A DNA stretch of 11,278 nucleotides. Origin: Saprospiraceae bacterium (GTDB taxonomy: Bacteria > Bacteroidota > Bacteroidia > Chitinophagales > Saprospiraceae). The notes below the pieces were generated by a model. The model searched no databases, was not told the DNA's origin, and saw only the letters and a program-made list of their open reading frames with translations. The DNA lies in NCBI GenBank assembly GCA_013002475.1, contig JABDJM010000412.1, forward strand, positions 1 to 11,278, read 5' to 3'. The translations under genes were made by a program, and so were the position numbers. Positions 7,692-11,278 of the stretch are shown here, piece by piece (the stretch's first letter is position 1; every line of letters begins with the position of its first letter).

Positions 7692-7820
7692 TGGATGATC
7701 AAGCCCCAGCGGCCTACATGCCTTTGGTATGGGCGCAATTTTTCTAGCAAAATGGATATTAGGATTTTGAGCTCCAGAGGCCTGCCTGCCGGTATCAGGT
7801 AGGAGCGTAATTTTCAATCC
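7692..7820. repeat. Doublet of related imperfect palindromes (REP/MITE-like)
   Basis: Two similar units start 68 bases apart, at about 7702 and 7770. They share AGCyCCAGmGGCCT, then TGCC, GGTAT, and a tail of GCG, one base, then AATTTT. Unit 2 lacks a TTT in the loop. Unit 2 is itself a long imperfect palindrome: GGATT at 7762-7766 against AATCC at 7816-7820, GCTCC (7771-7775) against GGAGC (7802-7806), and CCTGCCTG (7781-7788) against CAGGTAGG (7796-7803, one G-U pair). This layout is typical of short non-coding intergenic repeats that occur many times in a genome. No coding sense is visible on either strand. The rest of the 341-base gap (7614-7954) holds only the small hairpin at 7643 and the uvrA promoter. 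Confidence 0.5.
7712..7743 (+). terminator. Possible rho-independent terminator of the hydrolase gene
   Basis: CATGCC (7717-7722) pairs with GGTATG (7726-7731), one pair being G-U, across a TTT loop. It can be extended by GCC (7712-7714) with GGC (7732-7734) past a two-base bulge. Five T follow at 7739-7743 after GCAA. The hairpin is about 100 bases beyond the hydrolase stop. It coincides with the first copy of the repeat described at 7692-7820, so its terminator role could be incidental. Confidence 0.4.
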
Positions 7821-7858
7821 TCTACCCCCCAATAATCTTTTTTTGCTTGATTGGTCTC

Positions 7859-7889
7859 TTTTAATCGTCTTGATAATTGGGTACCTTTG
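7859..7889 (+). promoter_or_regulatory. Probable uvrA promoter, Bacteroidota type
   Basis: TACCTTTG at 7882-7889 matches the Bacteroidota -7 consensus TAnnTTTG perfectly. TTTT at 7859-7862, 19 bases upstream, matches the -33 box TTTG in three of four bases. Transcription would start near 7896, leaving a leader of about 60 bases before the ATG at 7955. I see no clear SOS/LexA-type palindrome around it. Confidence 0.55.
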
Positions 7890-7954
7890 GCAGCCTCTCA
7901 ACAGAACTACAGGAAGACTTGTTATTCTCTCGCACACACTAGTATTGATCGGGC

Positions 7955-10816
7955 ATGTCCAGAAAAAAAGAAGGGAAAAACGGAGCTTCCGGATTTAGTA
8001 AAGGGTTTATCGAAGTCATCGGTGCCCGTGAACATAATCTGAAGAATATCGATGTAAACATTCCACGAAACCAACTGGTCGTGGTAACGGGGATTTCCGG
8101 CTCCGGAAAATCCTCATTAGCCTTTGATACCATCTATGCAGAAGGACAACGAAGGTACATGGAGACCTTCTCCTCTTATGCCCGGCAATTTATCGGGGAT
8201 ATGGAAAGGCCTGATGTGGAGCAGATCAACGGATTAAGCCCCGTAATCTCCATCGAACAAAAAACAATTGGCCGTAACCCAAGATCCACTGTCGGCACCA
8301 TAACTGAGATCTACGATTTCATGCGGCTGCTCTTTGCCAGAGCCGGAGATGCTTATTCCTTTGAAACTGGAAAAAAGATGGTCAAATACACCCAGGAGCA
8401 AATGGTTGCCCAGGTGTTCAAACAATTCAACGGAAAGAAAATCCTGATCCTGGCTCCGCTAGTTCGTGCAAGAAAAGGGCACTACAGGGATTTGTTTGAA
8501 AGCATTCGAAAGCAAGGCTACACCAAGGTCAGAGTGGACGGAGAGATCCTGAACTTAAGCCCTGGAATGGTGGTAGACCGATATAAGGTCCATGATATTG
8601 AAGTAGTGGTCGACAGGATCAAAGTGGGTCAAGAAAGAAAAGAACGACTAGGCACTTCCATCGACACGGGGCTCAAAATGGGTAAGGGTCTGATCCAGAT
8701 CATGAATGCAGACACTAAAGAGACCTTACCATTTTCAAAGCATCTCATGGATCCGGATACCGGAATCTCTTATGAAGAACCAAGTCCCAACTCCTTCTCC
8801 TTCAATTCTCCATATGGGGCCTGCCCAACTTGTAAGGGCCTTGGCAAGGTCAATGAAGTTGATATGGAAAAGGTCATTCCGGATGATTCCAAAAGTATCA
8901 ACGATGTCGGGATTGTACCCTTTGGTGAAGTCAGAGACAACTATACCTTCAAGCAACTACGAAGCATTTCAAAAAAGAACAAGTTCACTTTTTCCACTCC
9001 CATAAAATCCATCCCTAAAAAAGCTTTGGAGATGATCCTTTTTGGCGGAGATGAAACTCACTCCGTGAACCTTTCTTATAGCCAGCATGATTTCACCTAC
9101 AATCTTGCACACGAGGGAATCGTAAACATGCTAAAGCGATGGTACGAAGAATCTGGTTCCGAAAGAATCCGTCGTTGGGCGGAAGAATTTATGACCATTG
9201 CCAGCTGTCCCGATTGTCATGGCTACCGCTTAAAAAAGGAAAGCCTGCATTTTAAGTTGAATGAAAAGCACATTTCCGAGCTTGCCCAAATGGGCATTGT
9301 AGAACTGGCGGATTGGATGAAAAAACTGGACAAAAAACTAAGCAAACGACAATCAGCAATTGCCAAGGATGTGCTCAAAGAGATTAACCTTCGTTTGGGT
9401 TTCCTTTTGCATGTCGGGCTGGATTATTTGAACCTGGATCGCCCTGCCCGGACCCTCTCCGGAGGAGAGTCCCAGAGAATCCGTTTAGCCACACAGATCG
9501 GATCCCAGCTCACTGGCATCACTTACATCCTGGACGAGCCCAGCATTGGACTTCACCAGAGAGACAACCAAAAGCTGATTGAAGCCCTGCGCGAACTAAC
9601 GGACATTGGAAATACCGTAGTTGTCGTGGAACATGATAAGGACATCATGATGGCTTCAGACTTTTTAATCGACCTGGGACCCGGTGCAGGAAAGCATGGC
9701 GGAGATCTGGTAGGCCAGGGAAAGCCCGAAACTTTTTTGAATCAGGATACCATTACCGCAAGATATCTCAGCGATGTGGACCAGATCGAAGTCCCCAAAA
9801 AGAGAAGGGGTGGGACAGGAAAAAAAATGATCCTCACCGGAGCCGAGGGGCACAACTTAAAGAAAGTTGATCTGGAGATCCCGCTGGGAAAATTCATCTG
9901 CGTTACCGGAGTTTCCGGCTCAGGAAAATCCAGCCTGATCAACCAAACATTGTATCCGATCCTTCGCAGACATTTTTACAAAAGCGTCCGAAGAGCACTT
10001 CCTTATAAAAGTATCAAGGGCATTGATCATGTAGATAAGGTGATCGAGATAGACCAGTCCCCTATCGGGAGAACGCCAAGGTCAAACCCAGCCACCTACA
10101 CAGGAGTATTTACTGATATCAGAAAAATATACTCGAGCTTACCTGAAGCTAAGATCCGGGGATACAAACCTGGTAGATTTAGCTTCAACGTCAAAGGAGG
10201 TCGTTGCGAGGAATGCGGTGGTGCTGGTAAGCGGGTGATAGAAATGAACTTTCTGCCGGATGTGTCGGTGGATTGCGAGCGGTGCTTTGGGAGAAGGTAC
10301 AACCGCGAAACTCTGGAGATCCTCTTCAAGGGAAAATCTATAAGCGATGTCCTGGACATGACCGTCGAGGAGGCCACGCAATTTTTTGAAAACATACCCA
10401 ACATCTATCGCAAGATGAAAACCCTGCACGATGTAGGGCTCGGCTATATTACCTTGGGTCAGCAGGCCACCACTCTTTCAGGTGGGGAAGCGCAGCGGGT
10501 GAAGCTCTCAGAGGAGTTAAGCAAAAGAGATACTGGGAATACCATGTACATCCTCGACGAGCCTACGACAGGGCTTCATTTTGAAGATATAAAACACCTG
10601 CTTCAGGTCCTCAATAAGCTGGTGGACAAAGGAAATACCATAATCGTGATCGAGCATAATCTGGATGTCATCAAAATGGCGGACCACATCATCGACATCG
10701 GCCCTGAAGGGGGCGACAAGGGAGGATTCATAGTGGCGCAAGGTACCCCTGAGTCCATTGTGAAGGTGAGAAAAAGCTACACAGGGAAATTTCTCAAGCC
10801 CGAGCTCAACAACTAG
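7955..10816 (+). CDS. uvrA: UvrABC excinuclease subunit A
   Basis: DNA-damage recognition ATPase of nucleotide excision repair; it works as a dimer with UvrB and hands lesions over for UvrC incision. 953 residues, full family length, with a short basic N-terminal extension of about 16 residues before the usual opening [13 protein letters not shown]. Both ABC modules are complete: Walker A GISGSGKS at 46-53 and GVSGSGKS at 652-659; signature LSGGE near 501-505 and 841-845; Walker B ILDEP near 525-529 and 866-870, each followed by an E-H switch (VVVVEH, IVIEH). The UvrB-binding domain (about 130-250) is present, which separates it from the UvrA2 class. The C-terminal zinc module is intact (C751, C754, C774, C777). 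The first zinc module keeps C290 and C293 but has Asp266 and Thr269 where a Cys pair is expected. CPDC at 418-421 is also present. Expressed from its own likely promoter. Confidence 0.97.
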   Translation: MSRKKEGKNGASGFSKGFIEVIGAREHNLKNIDVNIPRNQLVVVTGISGSGKSSLAFDTIYAEGQRRYMETFSSYARQFIGDMERPDVEQINGLSPVISIEQKTIGRNPRSTVGTITEIYDFMRLLFARAGDAYSFETGKKMVKYTQEQMVAQVFKQFNGKKILILAPLVRARKGHYRDLFESIRKQGYTKVRVDGEILNLSPGMVVDRYKVHDIEVVVDRIKVGQERKERLGTSIDTGLKMGKGLIQIMNADTKETLPFSKHLMDPDTGISYEEPSPNSFSFNSPYGACPTCKGLGKVNEVDMEKVIPDDSKSINDVGIVPFGEVRDNYTFKQLRSISKKNKFTFSTPIKSIPKKALEMILFGGDETHSVNLSYSQHDFTYNLAHEGIVNMLKRWYEESGSERIRRWAEEFMTIASCPDCHGYRLKKESLHFKLNEKHISELAQMGIVELADWMKKLDKKLSKRQSAIAKDVLKEINLRLGFLLHVGLDYLNLDRPARTLSGGESQRIRLATQIGSQLTGITYILDEPSIGLHQRDNQKLIEALRELTDIGNTVVVVEHDKDIMMASDFLIDLGPGAGKHGGDLVGQGKPETFLNQDTITARYLSDVDQIEVPKKRRGGTGKKMILTGAEGHNLKKVDLEIPLGKFICVTGVSGSGKSSLINQTLYPILRRHFYKSVRRALPYKSIKGIDHVDKVIEIDQSPIGRTPRSNPATYTGVFTDIRKIYSSLPEAKIRGYKPGRFSFNVKGGRCEECGGAGKRVIEMNFLPDVSVDCERCFGRRYNRETLEILFKGKSISDVLDMTVEEATQFFENIPNIYRKMKTLHDVGLGYITLGQQATTLSGGEAQRVKLSEELSKRDTGNTMYILDEPTTGLHFEDIKHLLQVLNKLVDKGNTIIVIEHNLDVIKMADHIIDIGPEGGDKGGFIVAQGTPESIVKVRKSYTGKFLKPELNN

Positions 10817-10920
10817 ACGAAAAACCAGGATTGGTCGAATATTCTGCCGAAATCGGAGATCTACATAGGATATGCCGTTATTCTTTCGTTAAACAGAGGC
10901 AATTGGCAAGGTTATCGAGG

Positions 10921-10967
10921 AACTTTAAATGCAAATCCCTGTATATTTATATAGGTAAACTCAGGGA
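10921..10967. promoter_or_regulatory. Inverted-repeat element upstream of prc
   Basis: The 197-base gap between uvrA and prc contains TCCCTG (10936-10941) and CAGGGA (10962-10967), a perfect 6-base inverted repeat with a 20-base AT-rich spacer. A -7-like box, TATATTTA (10942-10949, one mismatch to TAnnTTTG), lies inside the spacer, so a protein bound to the repeat would cover the promoter; no -33 box is evident. AACTTT (10921-10926) and GGTAAACTCAGGGA (10954-10967) match the element upstream of the metallohydrolase gene. No clear uvrA terminator is seen; CCGA-AA-TCGG at 10847-10856 is too short. Confidence 0.4.
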
Positions 10968-11013
10968 ATCGGCTCATTTCTGCCGTTTTAATCCCTCCAA
11001 TTAATCAGATTGT

Positions 11014-11278
11014 ATGAAAAATAAGGGTGTTTTAGCTTTTGTGATCGTTTTGGCGGCTATGGTTGTAGGTGCATATCTTCCTACCAATCTGAACAGTGCT
11101 GAAAAAGAATCCATCCTGATTAGGACAATGGTAGAAGGGCTTAATCAGCTCCATTTCCAGCCGGTAGGTATTGATGATGAATTCTCTGCCAAGGCATTTG
11201 ACATGTACATCGACCGGCTTGACCCCGGAAAGAGGTGGTTGACCCAAGGTGATGTCAAAGCTCTACACACTTATAAGC
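11014..11278 (+). CDS. prc: Carboxy-terminal processing protease, N-terminal fragment
   Basis: The first 88 codons of a gene that runs off the right edge. The ATG at 11014 is followed by a basic MKNK and a hydrophobic segment at about 5-21 (a signal peptide or membrane anchor), so the product is exported. The next part (RTMVEGLNQLHFQPVGID, then AFDMYIDRLDPGKRWL, then TQGDV) matches the N-terminal domain of tail-specific proteases (Prc/Tsp, peptidase family S41), where the 'LDPgKr-(F/W)-(F/L)-tq-D' stretch is characteristic. These periplasmic serine proteases degrade or trim proteins from their C-terminus. The PDZ domain and the Ser/Lys catalytic dyad would lie beyond the window, so activity cannot be judged here. 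The upstream element at 10921-10967 may regulate it. Some confusion with other CtpA-like S41 members remains possible. Confidence 0.85.
   Translation, partial: MKNKGVLAFVIVLAAMVVGAYLPTNLNSAEKESILIRTMVEGLNQLHFQPVGIDDEFSAKAFDMYIDRLDPGKRWLTQGDVKALHTYK

Noticed and set aside
7631..7705. GGCTTG/CAAGCC inverted repeat flanking the small hairpin after the hydrolase gene
   Set aside because: Six-base arms 63 bases apart, with no further matching; too weak to treat as an element boundary.
7596..7937. 113-codon minus-strand open frame in the hydrolase-uvrA gap
   Set aside because: It spans the repeat doublet and the uvrA promoter, has no domain or plausible composition, and its internal similarity reflects the DNA repeat.
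10847..10856. CCGA-AA-TCGG as a uvrA terminator
   Set aside because: The stem is only four pairs with a two-base loop and no T-run.

Overview
The window looks like a chromosomal segment from a member of the Bacteroidota, probably a flavobacterium-like organism. I infer this from four things: the IleRS variant (eukaryote-like, KMSKR motif, no C-terminal Cys4 zinc site); a DUF5916 family outer-membrane-type protein; secreted proteins whose predicted cleavage sites end in A/S followed by QD; and a Bacteroidota-type promoter (TTT-N19-TAnnTTTG) in front of uvrA. The GC content is moderate. No rRNA, tRNA, CRISPR array, transposase or phage gene is visible.

Layout: (1) 1-2648, + strand, the 3' three quarters of ileS (isoleucyl-tRNA synthetase), cut by the window edge. 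(2) 2746-4986, + strand, a secreted CBM9-like/DUF5916 protein with a probable outer-membrane beta-barrel. Its stop codon directly abuts the stop codon of (3) 4987-5385, - strand, a small lipoprotein. (4) 5468-6589, - strand, a secreted protein with an SH3b-like domain at the N-terminus and a possible second one at the C-terminus; genes 4 and 3 could form a two-gene operon read leftwards. (5) 6729-7613, + strand, a secreted metallo-beta-lactamase-fold hydrolase, divergent from gene 4. (6) 7955-10816, + strand, uvrA, the damage-recognition ATPase of nucleotide excision repair. (7) 11014-end, + strand, the start of a tail-specific protease (Prc/CtpA, family S41).

The genes do not form an obvious pathway. 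Housekeeping genes for translation, DNA repair and envelope proteolysis are interspersed with envelope/secreted proteins of unknown or loosely defined function. I see no sign of a new defence, biosynthetic or mobile system. The most notable signals are non-coding. One is a pair of related imperfect palindromes 68 bases apart between the hydrolase gene and uvrA, which look like degenerate REP-type elements. The other is a composite motif (AACTTT, TCCCT, GGTAAAyTCAGGGA) found upstream of both the hydrolase gene and prc, which may be a shared operator or leader element. In the proteins, the main oddity is a UvrA whose first zinc module has lost two of its four cysteines.
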